Source: an uncultured Alphaproteobacteria bacterium (GTDB lineage Bacteria; Pseudomonadota; Alphaproteobacteria; Rhizobiales; Ancalomicrobiaceae). Taken from it: a stretch of DNA of 64,000 nt. Below, one piece after another: positions 1-7,748 of this stretch; within the stretch, counting starts at the first letter, position 1; each line of letters starts with the position of its first letter. A program made the translations under genes and the position numbers. Below the pieces are notes generated by a model. That model was not told the origin of the DNA and ran no database searches. It saw only the letters and a program-made list of their open reading frames with translations. The stretch lies in NCBI GenBank assembly GCA_937892955.1, contig CALBKH010000003.1, positions 1 through 64,000 on the forward strand, read 5' to 3'.

Positions 1-1424
1 TCCTCCTCGTGGTTGGTGTTCGACAGGAACACCGAGGAGAGACGGTCGAAGGAGATCTTGCCGTCGGGCTTGGGATAGACGATCGGCTTGCACCGGTCGG
101 CGGGTTTGAGCGACTTGGCGTCCGACTTGCCGTGCTTCAGCGTGCCGAAGAAGGAGAAGCCGAAGAGCTCGTTGGTCCACATGTCGAGGCCGCCGAGGGC
201 GACGCCGAGGACGGTGCCGAGCTTCGACCACAGCGGCTTGACGTTGCGGACCTTCACCAGATCCTTGCCGACGAGGCTCTTGCGCCAGCCGGTCTCGTAT
301 TCGATCGGCTCGTCGTGGGCGCGGCCGGCGGCGAGGCAATCGGCGATCACTTCGGCCGCCAGTTCGCCGGAGAGCATGGCGTTGTGGCTGCCCTTGATGC
401 GCGGCACGTTGACGAAACCGGCCGAGCAGCCGATCAGCGCGCCGCCCGGGAAGGTCAACTTCGGCACCGACTGGTACCCACCTTCCGTGATGGCCCGCGC
501 GCCGTAGGCGAGGCGCTTGCCGCCTTCGAAGACGTCGCGGATCGCCGGATGGGTCTTGAAGCGCTGGAACTCCTCGAAGGGCGACAGGTACGGGTTCTCG
601 TAGTTGAGATGCACCACGAAGCCGACGACGACCTGATTGTCCTCCATGTGATAGAGGAACGAACCACCGCCGGTCTTGAGGTCGAGCGGCCAGCCGAAAG
701 AATGGCGCACCGAGCCCGGCTTGTGCTTCTTCGGATCGACCTGCCACAGCTCCTTGATGCCGATGCCGAACTTCGGCACGTCGCAGTCCTCGTCGAGCTT
801 GTACCGAGAGATCAATTGCTTGGCGAGCGAACCGCGCACGCCTTCACCGATCAGGGTGTACTTGGCGAGCAACGCCATGCCGCGGGTGAAGCTGTCCTTG
901 GGTTCGCCGTCGCGGCCGACACCCATGTCGCCGGTGGCGACGCCGATCACGTTGCCCGCATCGTCGTAGAGGATCTCGGAGGCGGCGAAGCCCGGGTAGA
1001 TCTCGACGCCGAGCCCTTCCGCTTTTGCCGCGAGCCAGCGGCAGACGTTGCCGAGGGAGACGATGTAGTTGCCGTGGTTGTTCATGAGCTTGGGCATCAT
1101 GAAGTTCGGCAGGGTGATGGCGCCGGCGGGGCCGAGGACCTGGAAGTGGTCGTTGGTGACCGGCGTCTTGAACGGATGGGTCGGGTCGTCGCGCCAATCG
1201 GGGAAGATCTTGTCGATGGCGATCGGGTCGACGATGGCGCCGGAGAGGATGTGGGCACCGACCTCGGAGCCCTTCTCCAACACCACGACCGAGATCTCCC
1301 GGCCCGTCTCGGCGGCGATCTCCTTCAGACGGATGGCGGCGCACAGGCCCGCGGGACCGGCACCGACGATCACCACGTCGAATTCCATCGCATCGCGCTC
1401 GGGAAGCACCGCTGCCTCGCTCAT
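1..1424 (-). CDS. Electron transfer flavoprotein-ubiquinone oxidoreductase (ETF-QO), C-terminus cut off by window edge
   Basis: Membrane-associated FAD and 4Fe-4S enzyme that passes electrons from reduced ETF (fatty-acid and amino-acid dehydrogenases) to ubiquinone. Translating the minus strand from the ATG at 1424 gives an open frame of 474 codons to the window edge. It starts MSEAAVLPERD and has the FAD-binding VVIVGAGPAGL motif near residue 18, then LEKGSEVGAHILSGA and NGxYIVSLGNVCRWLA-type segments typical of the family. The family is about 550 residues, so roughly 75 residues, including the C-terminal cysteines that hold the cluster, lie outside. A GAGGAG ribosome site precedes the start. 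It is divergent from the uracil-DNA glycosylase gene, with a 16-bp palindrome between them. Confidence 0.95.
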   Translation of the reverse strand, partial: MSEAAVLPERDAMEFDVVIVGAGPAGLCAAIRLKEIAAETGREISVVVLEKGSEVGAHILSGAIVDPIAIDKIFPDWRDDPTHPFKTPVTNDHFQVLGPAGAITLPNFMMPKLMNNHGNYIVSLGNVCRWLAAKAEGLGVEIYPGFAASEILYDDAGNVIGVATGDMGVGRDGEPKDSFTRGMALLAKYTLIGEGVRGSLAKQLISRYKLDEDCDVPKFGIGIKELWQVDPKKHKPGSVRHSFGWPLDLKTGGGSFLYHMEDNQVVVGFVVHLNYENPYLSPFEEFQRFKTHPAIRDVFEGGKRLAYGARAITEGGYQSVPKLTFPGGALIGCSAGFVNVPRIKGSHNAMLSGELAAEVIADCLAAGRAHDEPIEYETGWRKSLVGKDLVKVRNVKPLWSKLGTVLGVALGGLDMWTNELFGFSFFGTLKHGKSDAKSLKPADRCKPIVYPKPDGKISFDRLSSVFLSNTNHEE

Positions 1425-1498
1425 GCCGTCGAACTCCTCGTCATGCCGGCCGATCGGCCGCGCCGCGCTCTGCGGCCCGTCGCCCCACCGACTTGGCC

Positions 1499-1514
1499 TG
1501 CGAACCGGTTCGCA
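1499..1514. promoter_or_regulatory. Perfect 16-bp palindrome between the ETF-QO and UDG genes
   Basis: TGCGAACCGGTTCGCA is a perfect inverted repeat. It lies in the 224-bp divergent spacer, 75 bp upstream of the ETF-QO start and 135 bp upstream of the UDG start. Its size and position suit a dimeric repressor (TetR- or GntR-type) controlling ETF-QO. The regulator is not identified here. Confidence 0.4.
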
Positions 1515-1648
1515 CCGCCGATGCGACGGGAGAACACGCTTCGGTCTCGCCAGAAAGGGCGCCCATCGCTATGTTGCACAGCACCACTTAGACGCTTTCG
1601 CACCTTCCGCCAAGGTGGAATAAAGTGTCGTATAGGTCATGATGCCGC

Positions 1649-2629
1649 ATGTCCGTGCAGATCGATGAACTGACCGCCCTCCTCGACTGGTACGTGGCCG
1701 CCGGCGTCGACGTCGGGCTCGGTGACGAGCCGGTCGACCGCTTCCTCGAATCGATGCGCGAGGCGGAGGAACGGCAGGCGCGCGGACGCGAGGCGGCATC
1801 GGCGAAACCGACCGGGGCGGAGGCGACGGCTCTCGGGCCGCCCTTCGAGGTCGATGCGAGCCCGGACCGCCCCACCCCGCGTCCGAGCGGCGAGGTACGC
1901 GGCACGCCGGCGCGCCGGGTGGAGACACCACCGGAGCGCCCTCGTTTCGAGCCGCCGCCGCAGCCGGTGGCGCGGGCGACGATCGGAGCCGCGGTGCCGG
2001 GCGATGCGGCGGTCGGAGCGGCGCGCGAGGCGGCGCGCGGCGCCGCGACGCTCGACGACCTGCGCTCGGCGCTTACCGCCTTCGACGGCTGCAACCTGAG
2101 AACCACCGCCAAGCGGCTGGTCTTCGCCGACGGCGACCCGCAGGCGCGCCTGATGCTGGTCGGCGAGGCGCCGGGGCGCGAGGAGGATGAACAGGGCCTG
2201 CCCTTCGTCGGCCGCTCGGGGCGGCTCCTCGATCGCATGCTGGCGGCGATCGGGCTCGACCGGAGCTCGGTCTACATCGCCAACGTGGTGCCGTGGCGGC
2301 CGCCGGGCAACCGCACGCCGACGCCGCAGGAGACCGAGATCTGCAAGCCGTTCATCGCTCGGCAGATCGAACTGGTCGACCCGGACGTGCTGGTCTTTCT
2401 CGGCGGGGCGGCGGCGGCGGCGCTCACCGGCACCGGCGAGGGTATTCTGCGTCTGCGCGGCCGTTGGATGACCTACGAGACCGGACATCGCGGCATCGCC
2501 GCCATGCCGACCCTGCATCCCGCCTATCTGTTGCGCCAACCGATCCACAAGCGATTGGCTTGGCGCGATCTCCTGGAGATCCGGCGCAGACTGATACCAA
2601 AGCCCGAAGGTGCCGACGCACCCGCCTGA
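1649..2629 (+). CDS. Uracil-DNA glycosylase, family 4-like, with long N-terminal extension
   Basis: Removes uracil from DNA to start base-excision repair. The 326-residue protein has a low-complexity Ala/Pro/Arg-rich N-terminal region of about 130 residues. The catalytic domain follows, with GEAPGREED (residues 172-180, water-activating motif), NVVPWRPPGNR and the C-terminal LHPA motif with His290. Family-4 enzymes are usually near 200 residues and carry four cysteines for a 4Fe-4S cluster. Here FDGC keeps only the first cysteine of the first pair, and the usual KCRPP segment reads PWRPP, so two ligands are missing. The enzyme may be cluster-free, as I recall for alphaproteobacterial relatives. 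Start chosen at ATG 1649; the ribosome site (AGGT) is weak. Confidence 0.92.
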   Translation: MSVQIDELTALLDWYVAAGVDVGLGDEPVDRFLESMREAEERQARGREAASAKPTGAEATALGPPFEVDASPDRPTPRPSGEVRGTPARRVETPPERPRFEPPPQPVARATIGAAVPGDAAVGAAREAARGAATLDDLRSALTAFDGCNLRTTAKRLVFADGDPQARLMLVGEAPGREEDEQGLPFVGRSGRLLDRMLAAIGLDRSSVYIANVVPWRPPGNRTPTPQETEICKPFIARQIELVDPDVLVFLGGAAAAALTGTGEGILRLRGRWMTYETGHRGIAAMPTLHPAYLLRQPIHKRLAWRDLLEIRRRLIPKPEGADAPA

Positions 2630-2633
2630 ACAC

Positions 2634-2714
2634 ACGCGAATTTCTCATTTGCGTCAGAGGCATGAAAAATTCGCGTCAGGAATACCATCGGCCATTTCCA
2701 ATGGCCGATGGTAT
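2634..2714. repeat. Two-hairpin intergenic element, copy 1
   Basis: Begins 5 bp after the UDG stop. The first hairpin has 15-bp arms at 2634-2648 and 2662-2676 with one mismatch; its loop contains CAGAGGC. The second hairpin is perfect, with 15-bp arms at 2682-2696 and 2700-2714 and a TCC loop. A related element lies at 58577-58660, with the CAGAGGC loop and flanking TTTCTCAT/ATGAGAAA-type arms preserved. It may also terminate UDG transcription, although no long T-tract follows. Confidence 0.7.
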
Positions 2715-2827
2715 GAGCGCGCCGCCTCGACCGCGACCGCCGCGTCGATGCCAACGGAAGAAGGGCCGGGATCGCCCCGGCCCTCGGTCTTCGACGTCAC
2801 AGCGGCATCTCGCCGTTCGACGAGTTG

Positions 2828-3232
2828 CTACTTGCCGTGACCTCCGCCACCGCCGCTACCACCGAAGCCACCTTCACCGTGGCCACCGGCGTAGCCGTAG
2901 CCGTGTTGTCCGTCCTCGCCGTAGGCATGACCGTGCGGTCCCGCCGTGGCCCAACGATACCCGTGTCGACCGGGCCCGCCGTAGCCGTAGCCATGGCCAC
3001 CACCGTAGCCGTTACCGTCGTCGACGGGCGCGACTTCGGCGGTGAGCGCGGTGTCGTGGTCATGATCGGTCAGGAAGAGTTTGGTCTTCGGCACGGTGCA
3101 GACCTCGCCGACCGGGCAGTTGCCCGGCGTGCCATAGACGATGACGGCGCTGTCCGCATAGGCGACGCCGCTCAGCAGAAGCGTCGTGAGAGCGAGAGTC
3201 GTCATGCCTGTCTTCCTGAGCAGTTTGAACAT
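2828..3232 (-). CDS. Small secreted Gly/His-rich protein with YGTPGNCP motif (family member A)
   Basis: Unknown function. The 134-residue product has a clear Sec signal peptide (hydrophobic residues 11-21, likely cleavage after AYA-26). A short head follows, containing VIVYGTPGNCP at residues 31-40 and a second cysteine at 45. The tail from residue 72 is very rich in Gly, Tyr and His: HDHD at 57-60 and about nine histidines in total. The same YGxPGNCP head occurs in two other small secreted proteins at 7177-7476 and 7749-8078. The start is well supported by AGGAGGT just upstream. A TTGAAA-17-CATATA promoter lies 60-90 bp upstream in an AT-rich region. Metal binding by the His-rich tail is a guess. 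Confidence 0.85.
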   Translation of the reverse strand: MFKLLRKTGMTTLALTTLLLSGVAYADSAVIVYGTPGNCPVGEVCTVPKTKLFLTDHDHDTALTAEVAPVDDGNGYGGGHGYGYGGPGRHGYRWATAGPHGHAYGEDGQHGYGYAGGHGEGGFGGSGGGGGHGK

Positions 3233-3292
3233 GACAACCTCCTTTCCCCTCCGGCCGCCGATACTTCGGCAGTCGCTCGGGAGGACATGTGA

Positions 3293-3321
3293 TATATGGG
3301 TACCGCTCCGAGTAATTTCAA
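3293..3321 (-). promoter_or_regulatory. Predicted sigma70-type promoter of the Gly/His-rich secreted protein gene
   Basis: Reading the minus strand, TTGAAA (3321-3316) and CATATA (3298-3293) are separated by exactly 17 bp, about 60 bp upstream of the start codon at 3232. Position and spacing support it; it has not been tested. Confidence 0.45.
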
Positions 3322-3650
3322 TACTATATCAATACGAATACATTCGTGATGTTGATTTTCAATATCTTTCTCGGAACATGAATATCAAATACCTCGTCGC
3401 GAGATCTGCGCGGAGACTCGGAGCGACAGCGAAGATCATCGCCCCCTCCGCTTCACGAATATCGGAGATGGGAAGAGATGCGGCGGAACATCCCGGTATT
3501 CCGAGGTCCACGGCCACGCCGCCACGGCCGATATCGGCGAGATCGTTCCAATTCGAAGTTTCCGGCTAAAGCAATCTCGAGACTTCCGGCGCATTTTCGC
3601 ACGATCGGGAAGATTCTCACCCGATCCCGACAGAACTTCCGGGGAGACTC
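3322..3650. other. AT-rich non-coding spacer
   Basis: Between the promoter of the secreted-protein gene and the 86-residue ORF there is no convincing gene. About 3305-3405 is strikingly AT-rich for this genome and contains a 14-bp inverted repeat (ACGAAT-AC-ATTCGT, 3334-3347). It could be a regulatory region for the minus-strand gene. The rest is ordinary high-G+C sequence. Confidence 0.5.
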
Positions 3651-3911
3651 ATGACCATCACCTCGATCGGATCGTCCTTCTCCTACATCCGCCCGGAAGC
3701 GGCGGCACGCGAAACGTCCGCCGCAGCGGTCTCGGAGGAGAGCATCGCGTCGGCCGCGACCGGATCGGCCGCGGCGTCCGCACCCCAGGCGTCGGGCTCG
3801 GCCAAGCCGAGCGTCGCCGACGAGTTGCGGGCACTCCTCGTCAAGACGCAGGAGAACCACTCGTCGCCGCCGGCGCCGCATGCCGCGGCTCGCGCCTACG
3901 CCGGCCACTGA
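3651..3911 (+). CDS. Hypothetical 86-residue protein, Ala/Ser-rich
   Basis: Unrecognised. It begins MTITSIGSSFSYIRPE. A low-complexity Ala/Ser stretch (residues 18-50) leads to a short predicted helix, SVADELRALLVKTQ (54-67), and a Pro/Ala/His tail ending AYAGH. There is no signal peptide or membrane segment. A GGGGAGA ribosome site lies 5-6 nt before the ATG. It stands alone between an AT-rich spacer and the small membrane protein upstream of pabB. Coding status rests on the ribosome site and the non-random N-terminus. Confidence 0.55.
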   Translation: MTITSIGSSFSYIRPEAAARETSAAAVSEESIASAATGSAAASAPQASGSAKPSVADELRALLVKTQENHSSPPAPHAAARAYAGH

Positions 3912-4082
3912 GACGAGGTGGCGGCGCCGGAGCGCCTCGCTCCTGCCGCGATCCTTCGTCAGGATCCTCGCATCACGACGGCGAGACCGCTCTCGACAAC
4001 GGTTCCCGTCGACCCCATCTCGTCGTATCGATGAGAGGGTGAGACCGGAGTGGTGCCGATCACCGCCGGGAAGGGAGGGTTC

Positions 4083-4262
4083 ATGCCGCAGTTCCTGCTG
4101 GTCGCCGCCGCCGGTGCGGCGGCCTACACCGCCTATCGGGTGCTCCGCCGCGAGATGACCCGGGTCTCGGCACGTCTCGCCGAGGTGCGCGTCTCGCCCG
4201 AGCGCGATACGACGGCGCGACTGGTGCGCGGCGCCGACGGCGTCTATCGACCCGAGCGCTGA
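4083..4262 (+). CDS. Small single-pass membrane protein, 59 residues
   Basis: Function unknown. It starts MPQFLLVAAAGAAAYTAYRVL, a hydrophobic N-terminal segment that is a likely transmembrane anchor. A basic/acidic amphipathic stretch follows (RREMTRVSARLAEVR), with a short tail ending DGVYRPER. The ATG at 4083 was preferred to a GTG 33 bp upstream because GGGAGG lies at the right distance. It ends 21 bp before pabB and may share its transcript. Confidence 0.65.
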   Translation: MPQFLLVAAAGAAAYTAYRVLRREMTRVSARLAEVRVSPERDTTARLVRGADGVYRPER

Positions 4263-4283
4263 TCCCACCCGGTCGATCCGTCG

Positions 4284-5729
4284 ATGATCGTCCGTGACCT
4301 CGCCCCGCTCGATGCGTTCGAGGCGGCCCGCCGCCTCGCGGATCTGCCGGGCCTCGTCTTCCTCGACAGTTCCATGCGGCCCGAGGCGCTCGGCGAACAC
4401 GCCCGCCTCGGCCGATGGTCCTTCGTCGCCGCCGATCCGTGGACGACCTTCGGCGTGCGCAACGGCCGCGCCTTCCGCGACGGCGTCGAACTCCCCGGCG
4501 CGCCGCTGGACGAATTGCGCGCGCTTCTCGCCTTCGAAGACCTCGCCGACGCGATCGCCGATCCACCGCCGTTCGCAGGCGGAGCGATCGGCTATATCGG
4601 CTACGATTTCGGTCGCCGGCTCGAACGGTTGCCGGAGCCGGCGGAGAGCGAGCCGGTGGCGGAGGCGATCTTCGGCGTCTACGACGTGGTGCTCGCCTTC
4701 GACCACACGGAGAACCGCGCCCGGCTGATCTCCAGCGGGCGGCCGGAGACGACGCCGGAAGCACGCCGTCGGCGGGCGCAGGCTCGGATGGACGTCTTCC
4801 TGATGCGCCTGGAGCGGTCGGCCGAACATCGCACCGGCTCGGTGACGCGGCTCGATTTCCGCCCGACGATCCCCCGGGAGACGCACGAAGCGCGGGTGGC
4901 GGCGGCGATCGAGCACGTGCTCGCCGGCGATGTGTTCCAGGTCAATCTGGCGCAACGCTTCGCCGCGCCGCTGCCCGAGGGGTTCGACGCCCTCGCCTTC
5001 CACGGGCGGCTGCGGACGGCGAACCCGGCGCCGTTCTCCGCCTATCTCGATTTCGACGAGCTCCGCGTCGCCTCGTCGTCGCCGGAGCGCTTCCTCGAGC
5101 TGCGCGGCGGGCGCATCGAAGCCCGCCCGATCAAGGGGACGGCGCGCCGGTCCGACGACCCGACGGAGGACGCCCTCGCCGCGGCGCGGCTCGTCGCCAG
5201 CGAGAAGGATCGAGCCGAGAACGTCATGATCGTCGATCTGATGCGCAACGACCTGTCGAAGGTCTGCGACGACGCATCGATCGAGGTGCCGGTGCTGTGC
5301 GGCATCGAGAGCTATGCCGGCCTCCACCATCTGGTGTCGGTGGTGACCGGACGGTTGGCCGAGGGGCGCGACGCGATCGACGCGCTGGCGGCGGCCTTCC
5401 CCGGCGGCTCGATCACCGGAGCGCCGAAGATCCGGGCGCAGGAGATCATCACCGCGCTCGAGGGCCACGGCCGCGGCGTCTATTGCGGCTCGATCGGCTG
5501 GATCGGCCACGATGGCGCCATGGACCTCGACATCGCCATCCGCACCGTGATCTTCCGCGCCGGCGAGGCGACCTTCTCGGTCGGCGGCGGCATCACCGCC
5601 CTGTCGGAGCCTTCGGCGGAATACGAGGAGACGCTGACCAAGGCGGCCCGTATCCTCGTCGCCGCGTCCAGCGAGACGACGGCGACCGGGACGCTCCCGG
5701 AAGCCGGTCGGCGGGAGGCGGCGGCGTGA
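4284..5729 (+). CDS. pabB: Aminodeoxychorismate synthase component I
   Basis: Uses ammonia delivered by PabA to turn chorismate into 4-amino-4-deoxychorismate, the first committed step to p-aminobenzoate and folate. The 481-residue protein has the anthranilate-synthase-type N-terminal domain and the chorismate-binding core. The core includes RPIKGT with Lys284, the residue that separates PabB from TrpE (PIAGT), then NVMIVDLMRNDLSKVC and GGSITGAPKIRAQEII. Its stop overlaps the GTG start of pabA, and pabC follows with an ATGA overlap, so the three form one tightly coupled operon. A possible extra 5' member is the 59-residue membrane protein. Confidence 0.96.
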   Translation: MIVRDLAPLDAFEAARRLADLPGLVFLDSSMRPEALGEHARLGRWSFVAADPWTTFGVRNGRAFRDGVELPGAPLDELRALLAFEDLADAIADPPPFAGGAIGYIGYDFGRRLERLPEPAESEPVAEAIFGVYDVVLAFDHTENRARLISSGRPETTPEARRRRAQARMDVFLMRLERSAEHRTGSVTRLDFRPTIPRETHEARVAAAIEHVLAGDVFQVNLAQRFAAPLPEGFDALAFHGRLRTANPAPFSAYLDFDELRVASSSPERFLELRGGRIEARPIKGTARRSDDPTEDALAAARLVASEKDRAENVMIVDLMRNDLSKVCDDASIEVPVLCGIESYAGLHHLVSVVTGRLAEGRDAIDALAAAFPGGSITGAPKIRAQEIITALEGHGRGVYCGSIGWIGHDGAMDLDIAIRTVIFRAGEATFSVGGGITALSEPSAEYEETLTKAARILVAASSETTATGTLPEAGRREAAA

Positions 5730-6322
5730 TCCTCGTCCTCGACAACTACGACAGTTTCGTCGCCAACATCGGCCGTTACTTCCGCAATCTCGGCGCCTCG
5801 ACGGTGGAGGTGCGCAATGACGCGATCACCGTCGACGAGGTCGAACGCCTCGCCCCGCGGGCCCTGGTGATCTCGCCCGGCCCCGGCCGGCCGCGTGAGG
5901 CGGGCGTGTCCGAAGCGCTGATCCGCCGCTTCTCGGGGCGGGTGCCGATCCTCGGCATCTGCCTCGGCCATCAGGCGATCGGCGAGGTCTTCGGCGGCCG
6001 CATCGCGCGCGCCCGCGAACCGATGCACGGACGCGCCTCGCCGATCGACCACGACGGCGACGGCCTCTTCGCGAAGTTGCCTCGACCGACGACGGTCGGG
6101 CGCTATCATTCGTTGATCGTCGAGGTCGACGACGCACCGGATCTGATCGTCACCGCCCGCAGCGAAGCGGGCGAGATCATGGGGCTCCGTCACCGCGTCC
6201 ATCCGACCCACGGCGTCCAATTCCACCCGGAATCGGTGCTGACCCCACAGGGGGCGGCGCTCTTCGACAACTTCCTGGCGATCGCCCGCGCCTTCGATGC
6301 CAACGAGAGGAAAACGGCATGA
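5726..6322 (+). CDS. pabA: Aminodeoxychorismate synthase component II (glutamine amidotransferase)
   Basis: Class-I glutamine amidotransferase of 198 residues that supplies ammonia to PabB. It starts at GTG 5726, overlapping the pabB stop. The start is fixed by the conserved N-terminus ILVLDNYDSFVANI. The catalytic triad is visible: Cys79 in GICLGHQ, and His/Glu in VQFHPESVLTP. TrpG is the close alternative, but the position between pabB and pabC decides for PabA; it might serve both pathways in some species. It ends in an ATGA overlap with pabC. Confidence 0.95.
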   Translation: MILVLDNYDSFVANIGRYFRNLGASTVEVRNDAITVDEVERLAPRALVISPGPGRPREAGVSEALIRRFSGRVPILGICLGHQAIGEVFGGRIARAREPMHGRASPIDHDGDGLFAKLPRPTTVGRYHSLIVEVDDAPDLIVTARSEAGEIMGLRHRVHPTHGVQFHPESVLTPQGAALFDNFLAIARAFDANERKTA

Positions 6323-7170
6323 TCGTCATCGATGGACGGCTCGAGGAGAGCGAGAAGGTCCTGTTCGACGTCTCGGATCGCGGTCTGACGCTCGCCGACG
6401 GGCTGTTCGAGACCATGCTCGCGGTCGACGGCCGCGTCTTCCGCCGCGACGCGCATCTCGGCCGGATGATCGCCGGGGCGGCGGCGCTGGCGATCCCGAT
6501 CGACCGGGCGCGGCTGGAGACCGATCTCGACCTCCTCGTCGGGACGTTGCCTCGGGGTGAAGCGGTGGTCCGCCTGACGCTGACCCGTGGCCCCGGGGCG
6601 CGAGGGGCGCGACGGCCGGACGTCGCCCGACCGACGGTGCTGGCCACCCATGCGGCCTGGCCGAAAGAGACCGTGATGCGGCCGTTGCGCCTCGTCACCT
6701 CGACCATCCGCCGCAACGAGACCTCACCCACCTCGCGCCACAAGACGCTCGGTTACGTCGACGCCGGGGCGGCCCTCGCCGAGGCGGAGGCGAAGGGCGC
6801 CGACGACGCCCTGCTCTTCAACATGCGCGGTGCGGTCGCCTGTTCGACGACCGGCAACGTCTTCGCCGTCGACGGTGACGTGATCCTCACGCCGCAGCCG
6901 GACGACGGCATCCTCGACGGGACGATCCGCGCCGTCGTACTCGAGACGGCGCGCGAACTCGGCCTGCGCACCAAGGAGATGTCGCTGGCGCCGCTCGAAT
7001 TCGCGGCGACGCAGGCGCTGTTCGTCACCAATTCGGTGCGGCTCGTCGCGCCGATCGCCGGCCTCGACCGGCGGCGTTACCCGACCGATCATCCGACGGT
7101 GGCGCGACTGGCGGACGCGATCGGCGCGCGGATCGCCGCCGAATGTGGCCGCGATCCGCGCGCCGGATGA
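6319..7170 (+). CDS. pabC: 4-amino-4-deoxychorismate lyase (class IV PLP enzyme)
   Basis: Completes p-aminobenzoate synthesis by eliminating pyruvate from aminodeoxychorismate. The 283-residue protein has the fold-IV PLP layout: the DRGLTLADGLFETM N-terminal segment, PLP lysine Lys142 in the SRHKTLGYVDA segment, and the CSTTGNVFAV phosphate-binding stretch. Branched-chain and D-amino-acid aminotransferases share these motifs, so the operon with pabB and pabA is what settles the assignment. It ends 6 bp before the convergent secreted-protein gene at 7177. Confidence 0.92.
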   Translation: MIVIDGRLEESEKVLFDVSDRGLTLADGLFETMLAVDGRVFRRDAHLGRMIAGAAALAIPIDRARLETDLDLLVGTLPRGEAVVRLTLTRGPGARGARRPDVARPTVLATHAAWPKETVMRPLRLVTSTIRRNETSPTSRHKTLGYVDAGAALAEAEAKGADDALLFNMRGAVACSTTGNVFAVDGDVILTPQPDDGILDGTIRAVVLETARELGLRTKEMSLAPLEFAATQALFVTNSVRLVAPIAGLDRRRYPTDHPTVARLADAIGARIAAECGRDPRAG

Positions 7171-7176
7171 TGGCGA

Positions 7177-7476
7177 TCACTTCTTGCGCTTGCATTCGCG
7201 ATAGGCGGCCGACCCTTCGGCGAAATCGCCGCACGGATCGTACCTCTTCTTCGTGATCACCGGCTTGGGCCTCCGGACCTCGCCGCATCCGGCGACCGTC
7301 GGCGGGCAGTTGCCCGGCAGGCCGTAGGTCAGAACCCTGGTTTCGTCCGATCCCTCGGACGACGCGCCACCGCCCCCACCGCGACCGGCGGCCTGGGCGA
7401 GAGCCGCGCCCGTCGATGCGAGCACGAGCGCCGTGGCGAGCGCCGCGCCTGTGAGAATGCTCGACCTGAAGAACAT
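7177..7476 (-). CDS. Small secreted YGLPGNCP protein (family member B)
   Basis: Unknown function. The 99-residue protein has a signal peptide (hydrophobic 9-26, likely cleavage after ALA-27). A Gly/Ser-rich linker (31-43) precedes the motif VLTYGLPGNCPPT (48-60). The C-terminus KRYDPCGDFAEGSAAYREC is almost shared with member C at 7749-8078. Cysteines at 57, 64, 82 and 95 could form two disulfides. The start at 7476 is chosen for an AGGAGG ribosome site and the signal peptide; a longer frame to 7596 lacks both. It is convergent with pabC. I recognise no named domain. Confidence 0.85.
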   Translation of the reverse strand: MFFRSSILTGAALATALVLASTGAALAQAAGRGGGGGASSEGSDETRVLTYGLPGNCPPTVAGCGEVRRPKPVITKKRYDPCGDFAEGSAAYRECKRKK

Positions 7477-7748
7477 GGCATCCTCCTTTTCACGTCTTCG
7501 GAGGGAGATCTTCATGTTTGGAAATTTTAACACGCACGGCTGAACCGAGGCTGAACCACCGCCGGTCCATCGGCATTCATGGCGATGTCGATGCATCTTT
7601 TCAGATCATGTCGGCGATCGACGGCTCACGGCGGGAGGACGATGTGCCGCACGATCGGGCGCGCCCGGACCGGAACGGACGTCGCGGCCCGCAGTCGCCG
7701 GGGCGACCACGAACCGCGCGTCACTCGAGGCTCTCTCGCACCGCGGGA

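Noticed and set aside
9..1673. 554-codon plus-strand open frame across the ETF-QO region
   Set aside because: Its translation is Arg/Asp/Glu-rich low complexity. The minus strand encodes a clear ETF-QO with family motifs, so this is a shadow produced by high G+C.
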